From Alisma plantago-aquatica (lineage: Eukaryota > Streptophyta > Magnoliopsida > Alismatales > Alismataceae), in NCBI GenBank assembly GCA_963693085.1, contig OY856409.1:521241803-521305802 (forward strand): a stretch of DNA of 64,000 nt. Reading direction: 5' to 3'. A program made the position numbers and the translations under genes. The notes beneath the pieces are model-generated. The model had not been told where the DNA came from. It searched no databases and saw nothing but the letters and a program-made list of their open reading frames with translations. This document shows positions 45,481 through 57,882 of the stretch, piece after piece (the stretch's first letter is position 1; each line of letters opens with the position of its first letter).

Positions 45481-46340
45481 ACAGTTCTAGCTTACTTCTT
45501 TTGGAGTCCTGAACTAAAGATCTTTATTGCTTCTTCTTTTTCTTCTTGAGATCCTCTACATAAAGAAGTCAATTCCTTTTCTAGTATCCAGGCTGGTAAC
45601 ATTGGTGGCATTTTCCTTCCTTATTGAATCCTCCCTTAGCTTTCAGTGTAGAAGAATTTGGTTTCTGACTAGCTTTAGAACTCTTCTTAGCTTTTCCTTC
45701 ACCCTTGGACTGATCATCATCATAGATTTGGGTTTGTCTTTCTTCATCTACGCTTCAGCTGTCCTCAACATGCTAAGCAATTCTGATAACGGCTTGTCAA
45801 AATTGTTCATGTTGTAGTTTATGGCAAACTGGTTGTATGATTTCGGAAGTGACTGTACAATCACAATTATGGGCAACTCTTGACCCAAGGGGAATCCCAT
45901 TCTAGTAAGGTTCTCCACATACCCAATCAACTTCAGTACATGAGGACCTACCAAATCTCCTTCAGCCATATTGCACTTGAAAAATGCCTTTGAGACATCA
46001 TATCTCTCTTGTCTAGCCTGATCTTGGTACATGTTCTTAAGATGTTTTACCATCTCAATAACATTCATGTTATCATGTTGTCTCTACCTCTCATAGTTTA
46101 TTGAGCATAGAATCAAGCACTTTACATCAACGACATCTTCATAATGCTTTCAATAAGCATCCTGTCAGCCTTAGGCATGTTGGGAGCGGGTTTATCTGGC
46201 TCTAGTGTCTCCAAAACATAGAGCTTGTGCTCATGAGTGAAAACAATTCTCAACATCTTGAACCAGTCATGGAAGTTGTTCCCATTGAGCTTGTCATTCT
46301 CAAGGACCAATCACAATGAAAACGTGTTTGTGTTTTCCAT
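45481..46340 (-). pseudogene. Copia gag (UBN2 type) with zinc-knuckle remnant
   Basis: The likely start is ATG at 46340-46338 on the minus strand, with a TGA at codon 10. Residues after it, KLNGNNFHDWFKMLRIVF and YVLETLEPDKPAP, match the N-terminal copia gag pattern. MVKHLKNMYQDQARQERYDV, FFKCNMAEGDLVGPHVLKLI and LGQELPIIVIVQSLPKSYNQ (about 46050-45850) are the retrotran_gag/UBN2 region and are well kept. Further on, a basic Lys/Ser segment and KCHQCYQPGY (about 45617-45588) represent a CCHC knuckle whose later residues are lost to stops. Gag packages the element RNA. Confidence 0.85.
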
Positions 46341-47748
46341 TAGATTCTATAAAAGATATTGTAACTTCAGTCAAAATATTTAAGATGAATTTGATTTCAT
46401 AAATTTGATGATATCAATTAGGCCTTTAATTAATTATCACTCCCACTATATTATTCAAATTGATAACCCTCACATATCTATTAAAAAGATTACAATGTAC
46501 AATCTTCTAGTGAGCCAAGATCTATATTTCATCAAATCATGAGTTAGATTTAGTTGATAGCCTGCAAGTTGACTATTTAGGTAGACAACGTCTGTCAATG
46601 GCATCGTATGCAACTCTCAGATAGATGGTATGCACAACTCCTTTCCATAGTCCATCTTAATGCTTCTAGGTACTTTATCTCATTAAGATACCCTAGTTAA
46701 GTGTGAACCAATAGCCAATATGATGTGCACCCTGCTTTGGCAGATATGCACATCTACCATCACACTTCCACGAGATGGACAGTGCACCACACTTTGGAGT
46801 AACCTATGCTTAGTTGATCAAGTTTTTCATGTTTGTTCCTTATGGAAAGCATCTAAGACTTAATATTATATTGAGACATTTTATATAAATACATATACAG
46901 ATCCAATCACCACATACTTATAGTAAGTACCATATACATGTTATAACCTTAATGAAAACATGCAATAATAAATACAAGAAATGGTCATGGCCATCCCATT
47001 GTAATTCATTAGAGACACAAGGAATTAGAACCACCTAAGTTCCAAATCATATGTAACAACCTTTTGTTGATGATGATCTATGTTGAACCATTATGGGATA
47101 ATCGGTCAACACTTGAGTTGTTCGATTGGACTTGTAATTTGTCGGTTGCTTGCTCGAACCTATCATCTGGCCTCTAGTCCACGTGACGTTTGGACTCCTC
47201 CAGTCAGTTGGTTGGGCCACCAGCCAATCAGTTGGCTCCTCTTGTCATTGGCCTCCTTAGTTTTTCAACTAATCAGTTTGGCTTCTGAATTGGTTGATTC
47301 GCCTGATGAGCCGATCGGCTTGCCGGATGCAGAATGTCTTCTTTGTCATAACAAGAAATAAAACTATCCTAATCCTATTAACTAATTACACTTTAATTGG
47401 GAAACCTCAAGTTATATTCAAGGGGAGCATAGGAAGGAAATAATTAATACCTTTACATATAGAAAAAGTAGAGAGAGGCTCAATATGCAAATCGAGATAT
47501 AAACAAGAACAACAACCATCCAACCAAACATAAAAGATGTAGGGGTATAGGCCATAACCATGCTACCGATCACCATCAAAATGATTTTAAGGTGATGCAT
47601 ATAATTTGCATATATATATATATATTCATGGAATATTATGTGGCAATAAATTAGATGTATGCATTAACCATTTTAGTATTCGCATCACATGTAATAAAAT
47701 GAATTTGATCATATCAATTTAAATCTAAATACACCATAAATTGGCATG
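46341..47748 (-). other. Copia 5' leader, ~1.4 kb, non-coding
   Basis: No coding sequence lies between the primer site and gag. A block at about 47100-47320 is rich in TTGGTTG/CCAATCAG-like repeats and resembles parts of the LTR (48680-48740). A (TA)n run lies at 47611-47624. Confidence 0.5.
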
Positions 47749-47760
47749 GCCCTGATATTA
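47749..47760 (-). other. Degenerate primer binding site of the copia element
   Basis: GCCCTGATATTA on the plus strand is three mismatches from the complement of the initiator-Met site. It lies one base from the LTR end at 47762. Confidence 0.6.
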
Positions 47761-47761
47761 C

Positions 47762-49834
47762 TGTGGGGAAATCGGAGCGATAGATAAGGCAACATAAATA
47801 AAAATTTAAAGTCCAATTTTCTAACTAGTAGAATCTCATCAACAAATATGTATCTAGGAAGGAAGGTAACTAGAGTTATACTTGGTCCTAGAGAAATTCC
47901 AGCAAGAACTATTGATGCAGTATCGTGCTTCTTCTCCATGAAGCAGCAAACTTCTTCTTTATGCAGCATTTGAATAGTCATCAGCGATGGCCTCCTAGTG
48001 CTACACCACGGACATTAGTTGACTGCGTCCCCTTAGAGGAAGGCAATAGCCTCCCACCTCTATACTAGACTACGCGGACCACTGGGAACACCATGTTGCA
48101 CTATCAGAGCCAACGGAGAGAAGTTGTCCCTTTGAATGTCAATCTTCTAGGATTGATTCACTCTCCCATAATTATCTCTCCCTTATTGTTCCTCCCTTTT
48201 ACGGGTAGAACCTACTTGGGCTTTGTATTGGTTACCATTTCCATAGAGGAAAACAATTGTCAGAGTTTATTGGTGTGTCTAGAAACTTCCCATTACCTCT
48301 CTATTTATAGGAGAGGATAGGGTCAGAGTTTTAGTCAGTCTGGGAGTCGAAGAGATGGAATTCACAAATTTTCTAGAAACTATGAACGGTGAGCCGATTG
48401 GTTCACTAACTAACTGGTCATTTCATCCCTTGAACTAGTCGGTTCATCATGTTTCCTATTTGCAAACATATTGGCTTTTAATATTCAATTAATGCATAAT
48501 CATGACATCATCATCAATCCTTGATCCAGTCAAATTGATCATTGAACCGGACATTCCAAATGATGAACTGGTCATTTCACTTCATGAAACGGTCATTTCA
48601 CATCATGAAACGGTCATTTCATATGTGAAATATTTGTTTCACATGTCTTGCTCAACCAAATATTCAACCAATTATTTTTTTTGTTGTCCTGACACTTGAA
48701 TCGGTTGGTCCAATGCTCAAACTGTTTGGTTTAAAGTCTATTTCATTGATTTTCAACACCAGTTGTTTAAATTGAATACCGAAACACTTTAGTAATTAAG
48801 TCAAACATCATTCATGAATAAACTCCTATTCCAAGTGCATCATAGGTGTGTGATCTGATAGGTCTCAATTTATGTTGGTAGTGAATGCCCAGAACTAACT
48901 TATGCCATCACAAGCAATGAGCGATATCTAGAAACACATCATTGCTACCCAAGTAATTTGGAAAGTTGGAGAACAAATTCTACCTACAATTGGTGATCAA
49001 TGTTATAATGATTTCCTTTATCTATGATATCCAGATTGAACTCGAGTAATGGAATCGCCATCCTCTTCAACATTCAATTCATGTTCCTTCAACTAGAGCA
49101 TACCATCTGAGATACATGTGAGTTCACATATCATATATTGAATCACATGATTATGGCCATACATTTCTCATTGTCTCTTATCAAGAGCCTTGGATATCAA
49201 TCTCGTGTAGGAGGGACAAATCCCATCTACATCACTCACACTCAATCCCTAAGTGTCATAGAGTACCTGAGCATCACCATTATGGCAACCCTTATTCAAG
49301 ATCATGTTGGATAATGTCAAAGTCCAACGAACAACATGTTATGAGTGTAGTGACTTCAGGTCTAAGAACCACAATCACCACTATCACTATGAGAGTTGAT
49401 TCTAACTACCGGTGAATGGTTTCCATGTAACAATCTCAAGGTGGGTCTGTCTGGTACACTGTTCTCCAACAAGTACCTATGTGCTTGACTTGATATCACA
49501 TATCATGTCTAATGTGACTCTATCATCAGTCAACACACAGTCTAGTCTTCTGTATTATTGTAGTCTATTTTGCTTCCATAGTAATATTCGACCAGGGACA
49601 TAACAAGAATGTATGTACTCTTATCATACATATAATCTCATTGTTCAGGTCTTCAATCTAACGACATATGTCATTGAGTAACATCATTATTTAGACATCT
49701 ACTTGTTTATGTGTCATCATATCTGGATTGAGACAAACATAATAGACATAATTACCTTTATCATAATCAAATCAGTAATCTAAAGCTCTAATACAATCAT
49801 CATATGATTGGCTATCTGGGCATACATGCCAACA
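47762..49834 (-). repeat. 5' LTR of the copia element (2,073 bp)
   Basis: It aligns with the split LTR at 35033-42633. The outer end ...CATGCCAACA is at 49834, and the inner end TGTGGGGAAAT is at 47762. It shows the pre-insertion site of the LINE and one unit of the 158-bp repeat. Confidence 0.9.
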
Positions 49835-50042
49835 ATTTTGTCAGCACTTCCATGTTTGTTCTCTAAGTACATATGTAGGTGGGTATCTACCCATATACAT
49901 TGGTGTACTTGGAGAACTGTGTGGAAATGCTACCAAAATATTCTTGAAAATTGAATGCATGTTATACACTTAGTAGTGAGATTAGGTGTTCAAAAATGGC
50001 ATAGGTGGTACACATTCATAAAAACCTGATACCATAATTTGT

Positions 50043-50150
50043 AAACCCTAACCCTTAAATCTATAAACCCTAAACCTAAACCCCCTAAATAATAAACCTT
50101 GATCTTTAAACCCTAATCTTTAGATCCTAATCTTCAAAAACCTGGTTGAA
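50043..50150. repeat. Degenerate telomere-like (CCCTAAA)n stretch
   Basis: AAACCCTAACCCTTAA, AAACCCTAAACCTAAA and later AAACCCTAATC are interrupted copies of the plant telomere repeat. It lies between the copia LTR and the CACTA coding region. Confidence 0.75.
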
Positions 50151-50224
50151 TACTCATTTTCTCTATGATCATAGATTGGATTGATCATGAATGTCCATTT
50201 CAAATCACTACACTCTTGAGTTTA

Positions 50225-50420
50225 TTACTGGTCTTGTTCAGTTTATAAAGATTTGTGGGGGAACATAGGAAACAACCTAGAGATAGCTTCTTTTGCCCAT
50301 GTAGGAATTGTAGTAACAATTTAAAAGTCGACATTGTTGACGAAATCAAAAGTCATGTCATGTGTAACAAGATTGTATAGGGATATACATAATGGTACTG
50401 ACACGGAGGTATTCCTACCA
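50225..50420 (+). pseudogene. CACTA transposase-associated domain remnant
   Basis: One frame reads FCPCRNCSNNLKVDIVDEIK followed by SHVMCNK (about 50290-50370). The C-P-C-x2-C arrangement followed by a helix and His is the Transpos_assoc pattern at the N-terminus of TNP2 proteins. Stops follow directly. Confidence 0.65.
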
Positions 50421-50539
50421 TGAGAATAGTAGGCATCAAAAGTAGTAAGTGTGTTGAATAAAAAATTGTCGACAATGATGTAGATGTGAATGAACTGGTT
50501 CTGATAGAAATGGTCAATGTGGTGCTAGATAGTTGTGGG

Positions 50540-51057
50540 GTAAATCATACTAATACACCTTCCTTATTTAGAAACATTGTACATGATGTTGAGTGATTGT
50601 TATACTTAGGTCGTACTAAGTTTATGAAGTTCAATGATGTGTTGAGATTGTATACTCTAAAGACTAACAATAGATTGAATGATAAAAGTATCATGTCTTT
50701 GTTGAAAAAAAATCTTCCTAAAGGCAATGAGCTTCCAATCTTAGCATATGAATTGAAGAAAATGGTGTTCCTGATGGTAATGGTGGCTAAGAAGATACAT
50801 GCATGCCCAAATGATTGTGTGTTATTTCAAATGGACTATATCAATTTGAAATATTTTTCAAAATGTGGGGTGTTAAGGTACAAATGACGACTTTGGGTAA
50901 GTTAAAATTTGGCTCTCTTATCAAGTTGATGTGGTATCTACCTATAATACCATAGTTTCAACGCTTGTTTGCCAATACCCTAGATGCGAAAATTTTATCT
51001 TGGCATGCAGTGGGAAAGAAAAACAATGACAAGATCCAACAACATGTATCTAATTCC
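50540..51057 (+). pseudogene. TNP2-like transposase, N-terminal part
   Basis: TNP2 binds element ends and catalyses transposition. LGRTKFMKFNDVLRLYTLKT (about 50606-50665) is the helical entry. A following stretch ends KKIHACPNDCVLF (about 50788-50826), the conserved C-P-N-D-C motif, and KYFSKCGVLRYK gives the second Cys pair region. After a stop and frameshift, FANTLDAKILSWHAVGKKNN (about 50969-51028) continues the domain with its W-H-A motif. Confidence 0.8.
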
Positions 51058-54000
51058 CCACAATGAAAGAAAATTTATTTCATGTACCCAAAATTTGGTG
51101 AAGAAGTCACGAATCTAAGACTTGGGCTTTTTATCGATGGGATGAATTTGTACAACACATGTAGCACAAACTATCATTTGTCTTGTTATGATTGTATGTT
51201 ATATACAATATTCCTCCATAGTTGTGTATGGGAAAAATGTATGTCATGTTGTCCTTGTTGATATCGGGTCCAAAACAACCTGATAATGATATTGATGTTT
51301 TCTTGAACCTCTAATTGATGACTTAAAAAAAGTATGGGGAGAATGTGTGACGGCCTATGATGCTTCATATCAAGAGACATTTTGTTTGCATGCTTTACAC
51401 TATTCATGGCTTTCCAACATATGTGATTTTTTTTGGATATAGCGTAACAAGATGAAAAGCATGCCCTATATGTGAGGAGAAAATTGATTCAATATGATCA
51501 AAACATGGCAGAAAGATTGTATATCTTGGTGATCGAAAGTTTCTTCCAAAATTGCATCCTTATCAAAGGTTGCACAAAGCATTCAATAGATCAAATGAGG
51601 ACTAGAGTGCCCCTAAATCTATATCAGGGGAGGTTGTTTAGGAAAGAGAAAAAGACTTTATCAATTCATTTGATAATAGAATAAAATGTACTAGTCCCAC
51701 ACAGAGTAACAAATCTTTATTCAAGAAGAGGTCAATATTATGGGATCTTACTTATTGGAGTTCGTGGTGGAAACCCTAGTTGGTCGGTCATGTAGACATG
51801 AATCCCAGCTACATGAGCCGCACTCGGCCCAGCTAAGATCGATTCCACACGAACTTGGCTGCTGCATCCGGTCCATTCGGGTCATTCCGCAGCGACCCAC
51901 TAAACTAACTGCTACACGTTTTCTAAATTGATACCTTTTGCTGTTTTACACCCACATAATCTCACAAGATTGTTACAATTATTACAGGACAAATTTTTTT
52001 GATTTTCTTTTTTCTCAGAATCTTGAACACCATTTTTACTATCTGAATATGAAAAATAAACAATTGTGTGTATAGTCATCCATTAGGTTTTGAGGAAAGA
52101 ACCCACAATGAAAGAAAATTTATTTCTTGTACCCAAAATTTGGTGATGAAGTCACGAATCTAAGACTTGGGCTTTTTATCGATGGGATGAATTTGTACAA
52201 CACATGAAGCACAAACTATCATTTGGCTTGTTATGATTGTATGTTATATACAATATTCCTCCATAGTTGTGTATGGGGAAAATGTATGTCATGTTGTCCA
52301 TGTTGATATCGGGTCCAAAACAACCTGATAATGATATTGATGTTTTCTTGAACCTCTAATTGATGACTTAAAAAAAGTATGGGGAGAATGTATGACGGCC
52401 TATGATGCTTCATATCAAGAGACATTTTGTTTGCATGCTTTACACTATTCATGACTTTCCAACATATGTGAATTTTTTTGGATATAGCGTAACAAGATGA
52501 AAAGCATGCCCTATATGTGAGGAGAAAATTGATTCAATATGATCAAAACATGGCAGAAAGACTGTATATCTTGGTGATCGAAAGTTTCTTCCAAAATTTC
52601 ATCCTTATCAAAGTTGCACAAAGCATTCAATAGATCAAATGAGGACTAGAGTGCCCCTAAATCTATATCAGGGGATGTTGTTTATGAAAGAGCACAAGAC
52701 TTTATCAATTCATTTGATAATAGAATAAAATGTACTAGTCCCACACAGAGTAACAAATCTTTATTCAAGAAGAGGTCAATATTATGGGATCTTACTTATT
52801 GGAGTTCGTGGTGGAAACCCTAGTTGGCCGGTCATGTAGACATGAATCCCCGCTACCTGAGCCGCACTCGGCCTGGCTAAGATCGATTCCATAAGAACTT
52901 GGCGGCTGCATCCGGTCCATTCGGGTCATTCCATAGCGACCCACTAAACTAACTGCTACACGTTTTCTAAATTGATACCTTTTACTATTTTACACCCACA
53001 AAATCTCACAAGATCGTTACAATTATTACAGGACACATTTTTTTTATTTTCTTTTTTCTCAAAATCTTGAACACCATTTTTAGTATCTTAATATGAAAAA
53101 TAAACAATTGTGTGTATAGTCATCCATTAGGTTTTGAGGAAAGAACCCACAATGAAAGAAAATTTATTTCTTGTACCCAAAATTTGGTGAAGAAGTCACG
53201 AATCTAAGACTTGGGTTTTTTATCAATGGGATGAATTTGTACAGCACACGAAGCACAAACTATCATTTGGCTTGCTATGATTGTATGTTATATACAATAT
53301 TCCTCCCTAGTTGCGTATGGGAAAAATGTATGTCATGTTGTCCTTGTTGATATCGGGTCCAAAACAACCTGATAATGATATTGATGTTTTCTTGAACCTC
53401 TAATTGATGACTTAAACAAAGTATGGGGAGAATGTGTGATGGCCTATGATGCTTCATATAGAGAGACATTTTGTTTGCATGCTTTACACTATTCATGACT
53501 TTCCAACATATGTCAAATTTTTTGGATATAGCGTAACAGGATGAAAAGTGTGCCCTATATCTGAGGAGAAAATTGATTCAATATGATTAAAACATGGCAG
53601 AAATACGGTATATCTTGGTGATCAAAAGTTTCTTCCAAAACGGCATCCATATCAAAGGTTCCGCAAAGCATTCAATAGATCAAATGAGGAATGGAGTGCC
53701 CCTAACTCTATATCAGGGGAGGTTGTTTATGAAAGAGCAAAAGACTTTATCAATTCATTTGATAATATAATAAAATGTACTATTCCCACACAGAGTAACA
53801 AATCTTTATTCAAGAAGAGGTCAATATTATGGGATCTTACTTATTGGAGTTTGTGGTGGCAACCCTAGCTGGTCGGTCGTGTAGACATGAATCCCCGCTA
53901 CATGAGCCGCACTTGGCCCGACTAAGACCGATTCCATAAGAACTTGGCAATTGCATCTGGTCCATTCGGTTCGTTCCGTAGTGACCCACTAAACTAACTG

Positions 54001-55938
54001 CTACACGTTTTCTAAATTGATACCTTTTCTTATTTTACTTCCACATAATCTCATAAGATCGTTATAATTATTACAGGACAATTTTTTTATTTTCTTTTTC
54101 CTCAGAATATTGAACACCATTTTTACTGTCTGAATATGAAAAATAAACAATTGTGTGTATAGTCATCCATTTGGTTTTGAGGAAAGAACCCACAATGAAA
54201 GAAAATTTATTTCTTGTACCCAAAATTTGGTGAAGAAGTCACAAATCTAAGACTTGGGATTTTTATCGAAGGGATGAATTTGTATAGCACATGAAGCACA
54301 AACTATCATTTGCCTTGTTATGATTGTATGTTATATACAATATTCCTCCCTAGTTGTGTATGGGAAAAACGTATGTCATGTTGTCCTTGTTGATATCGGG
54401 TCCAAAACAACCTGATAATGATATTGATGTTTTCTTGAACCTCTAATTGATGACTTAAAAAAGTATGGGGAGAATGTGTTATGGCCTATGATGCTTCTTA
54501 TAGAGAGACATTTTGTTTGCATGCTTTACACTATTCATGACTTTCCAACATATGTGAATATTTTTGGATATAGCGTAACAGGATGAAAAGCATGCCCTAT
54601 ATCTGAGGAGAAAATTGATTCAATATGATTAAAACATGGCAGAAAGATTGTATATCTTGGTGATCGAAAGTTTCTTCCAAAAATGCATCCTTATCAAAGG
54701 TTGTGCAAAGCATTCAATAGATCAAATGAGGAATGGAGTGCCCCTAAATCTATATCAAGGGAGGTTGTTTATGAAAGAGCAAAAGACTTTATCAATTCAT
54801 TTGATAATAGAATAAAATGTACTATTCCCTCACAGAGTAACAAATCTTTATTCAAGAAGAGGTCAATATTATGGGATCTTACTTATTGGAGTTTGCGGTG
54901 GAAACCCTAGCTGGTCGGTCATGTAGACATGAATTCCCGCTACATGAGCCGCACTCGGCCCGTCTAAGACCGATTCCACAAGTACTTGGCAATTGCATCT
55001 GGTCCATTCGGGTCGTTTCACAGTGACCCACTAAACTAACTGCTACACATTTTCTAAATTGATACCTTTTGCTGTTTTACTTCCACATAATCTGATAAGA
55101 TCATTACAATTATTACAGGACAAATTTTTTTGATTTTCTTTTTCCTCAGAATCTTGAACACCAGTTTTACTGTCTGAATATGAAAAGTAAACAATTGTGT
55201 GTATAGTCATTCATTAGGTTTTGAGGAAAGAACCCACAATGAAAGAAAATTTATTTCTTGTACCCAAAATTTGGTGAAGAAGTCACGAATCTAAGACTTG
55301 GGCTTTTTATCGAAGGGATGAATTTTTATAGCACATGAAGGACAAACTATCATTTGGCTTGTTATGATTGTATGTTATATACAATATTCCTCCCTAGTTG
55401 TGTATAGGAAAAATGTATGTCATGTTGTCCTTGTTAATATCGGGTCCAAAACAACCTGATAATGATATTGACGTTTTCTTGAACCTCTAATTTATGACTC
55501 AAAAAAGTATGGGGAGAATGTGTGATGACCTATGATGCTTCATATAGAGAGTCATTTTGTTTGCATGCTTTACACTATTCATGACTTTCCAACATATGTG
55601 ATTTTTTTTTGATATAGCGTAATATGATGAAAAACATACCATATATGTGAGGAGAAAATTGATTCAATATGATTAAAACATGGTAGAAAGACTGTATATC
55701 TTGGTGATTGAAAGTTTCTTCCAAAATTGCATCCTTCTCAAAGGTTGCGCAAAGCATTCAATAGATCAAATGAGGACTGGAGTGCCCCTAAATCTATATC
55801 AGGGGAGGTTGTTTATGAAAGAGAAAAATACTTTATCAATTCATTTAATAATAGAATAAAATGTACTATTCCCACACAGAGTAACAAATATTTATTCAAG
55901 AAGAGGTCAATATTATGGGATCTTGCTTATTGGAGTTC
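51058..55938 (+). repeat. Tandem array of a 1,044-bp unit (4 full and one 706-bp copy) in TNP2
   Basis: Units start at 51058, 52102, 53146, 54189 and 55233, each with CCCACAATGAAAGAAAATTT. Periods are 1044, 1044, 1043 and 1044 bp. Each unit has ~716 bp of TNP2 coding-derived sequence (PKFGEEVTNLRLGLFIDGMN; LKKVWGECVTAYDASYQETF; a SLFKKRSILWDL block) and a 328-bp non-coding spacer (first copy 51774-52101). The fifth copy stops at the spacer boundary and passes directly into the rest of TNP2. Copies differ at scattered single bases and short indels, so the array is recent but not brand new. Confidence 0.95.
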
Positions 55939-56165
55939 TTTGGAAGTTAGCCATTATATCTACATCATGCATGTTGAGAAAAATATATGTAATAGCATCA
56001 TTTGTACTTTGTTTAATATACCATGTATGACTAAACATGGAATGATATCGAGAATGGACCTATGTGAAATGGATATACGGAAAGAATTTACAACAGAAGC
56101 TAGCAATGATAAAAAATATATTTGCCTCCTGGTTGTTACACATTGTCTAGACAGGAGAAGATAAC
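55233..56165 (+). pseudogene. TNP2-like transposase, C-terminal part (fifth repeat copy plus unique end)
   Basis: The open frame from 55727 covers HPSQRLRKAFNRSN, SAPKSISGEVVYER, and TQSNKYLFKKRSILWDLAYW followed by HYIYIMHVEKNICNS (about 55952-55996). The H-V-E-K-N motif is a hallmark of Transposase_21. It continues to MISRMDLCEMDIRKEF and then, after the expected boundary, stops at 56162-56164. This is the only copy joined to the proper downstream sequence. Confidence 0.85.
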
Positions 56166-57550
56166 TTTTTCTGAGTGCTTGCTTAGTGTTAAGGTGCCAC
56201 ACGGATACTCTTGTAATATTTGTAGATTGGTATCAGTGAAGGATCTGAATCAATAATTCTTAAATCTCATGATTGTTACACACTAATACAACTAATATTT
56301 CACATGGCTATTCAATCTATATTGTCAAGTCATGTAAGATTTTCAATCATGAGGCTTTGTTTATTCTTCTTCACTATGTAGAAAAGTTATTAAACCTAAG
56401 AATCTTAATAAGTTGCAAAGATAAGTGGTCATTATCATGTTCCAGCTTGAGATGCATTTTCCTCCTTCATTCTTTGATATCATGGTACATATTCTTCTCC
56501 ATTGACTAGGGAAGTACAAATGTTGGGTCCAGTTTTCTTGCATGGGATGCATCCTTTTGGAAGGTACACAAGTGTTTTTAAAGTTGATGTTTGAAACCTT
56601 TATTGGCCTGAAGGGAGTATTATTGAGGGTTATGCGGATAGGGAGATTATGGACTTTTAAAATGAATTTTGCAGTTGCAATGAATCTCCTACCAATCAAA
56701 AGAATATTGATCCCTATTTTGGAAAATGGACTTTAGAAGAATGAGGGGAAGCAATTAGTCGTGAGTTGTGGGAACAAGCACACTTGTATGTTTTACATAA
56801 CTTCAATAAAGTGGATATTCATATAATGGAACATACCAATTTTATCAAGATAAAATATCCTTGAGCTAGCGCAATGTGGCTTTCTAGAGAGCATAATAAG
56901 ACATTTATTAGGTGGTTTGAATATAAAGTCTTCCTTCAACTATCTCAACCACTAAATAATGTTGCCAAAAATATCAAATTGCTCACCTTTAAATAAAAAA
57001 TGATTGTTATGTCTTACGAAGCATTTGACGTAAATGGATTTTCATATTACACAAAATGTCAAGGTGATATGAGTGTTGTCTAAAAAAAGTGAGATTTGTC
57101 ATGTAGGATAAGAGAGCATGTAAAGATAAAATTTCATATTACGGTGTCATTGAATACACATGGGAGTTTGACTACACATATTTCAGAGTTGTCATATGGT
57201 AGATGTAATTGGGTTAATAACACCAAAGCATATGTAATGGATGAATTGGGTTTCACATTAGTGAATTTTGAAAAGATTGGAAAGAAGATTGAACTATTCA
57301 TAATGGCATCATAGATGAAGCAAGTATTCTACATTGATGATCCTCCAAATAAAAAATGGTCTTTTGTTTTTATGGGAAAAGTCACTTTGTTGCAGATCCT
57401 ATAGATGAAGAAGAGTACTATGATAAGTATGGTGACTCCAGTCCATTCTCAAATGGCTTGCTAACACCAAATGTTGAAGCTAACATTTACTTATATATTT
57501 GTGGAGATCACACAGAAGGAATATTAACTGATCAAATATCCAACCAATAA
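56166..57550 (+). pseudogene. DUF4218 and DUF4216 parts of the CACTA transposase
   Basis: Pieces in mixed frames include SFFDIMVHILLH near 56468-56503 and a FLHGMHPF-like piece near 56535, then IMRI/IIEGYADREIMDF near 56618-56660, WLSREHNKTFIRWFEYKVF (about 56878-56934), YYGVIEYTWEFDYTYF (about 57137-57184), MDELGFTLVNFEKIG (about 57238-57282) and MKQVFYIDDPPNKKW (about 57315-57359). The first group is DUF4218, and the last three DUF4216, which follow TNP2 in CACTA proteins. 57356-57550 is an acidic tail without known match. Confidence 0.75.
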
Positions 57551-57882
57551 TGGACACTTATATTTTATTTTTGAAATGCCAGATGTGCATTTTACATTCT
57601 TTATTACAGTTATATATGTTTCATATGCTACATGTACATTTCACATTCTTTATCACTTATATTTCATTCTTTGAATATTTTTTTGATGACATCTGACCAT
57701 GAGGATGAGCACCATGACGACATGCTCAATGAGGATGACACCATGATGGTGTACGTTGTAATGTTTTATACACAGATGTGCATTTTACACACTCTATTAC
57801 AATTATTATATAGATGTGCATTTTACTTTCTCTATCACATATATGTGTTTCTTAAGAATTTTAGGATGATCATCCTAAGAAT

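Larger units (their letters stand above)
35033..49834 (-). mobile_element. Ty1/copia retrotransposon, minus strand, one LTR split by a LINE
   Basis: Two LTRs of about 2.1-2.2 kb (35033-42633 without the LINE; 47762-49834) read TGTTGG...inward on the minus strand and flank a 5.1-kb interior. On the minus strand the interior contains a primer-site remnant, long leader, gag, protease/integrase/RT/RNase H remnants, and a polypurine tract next to the 3' LTR. The pol order, with integrase before RT, is that of Ty1/copia. LTRs are visibly diverged and pol is full of stops, so the insertion is old. ATTTT beside both outer ends may be the target duplication, but the T-run on the left makes this uncertain. 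I did not assign a clade. Confidence 0.85.

Noticed and set aside
51837..51845. tRNA-derived SINE in the array spacer, suggested by a B-box-like GATCGATTC
   Set aside because: No convincing A box at normal distance, no tail and no target duplication; kept only as a possibility.
51186..53496. Three near-identical 73-codon minus-strand ORFs at 1,044-bp spacing
   Set aside because: They are antisense shadows of the repeated TNP2 fragment, not a gene family.
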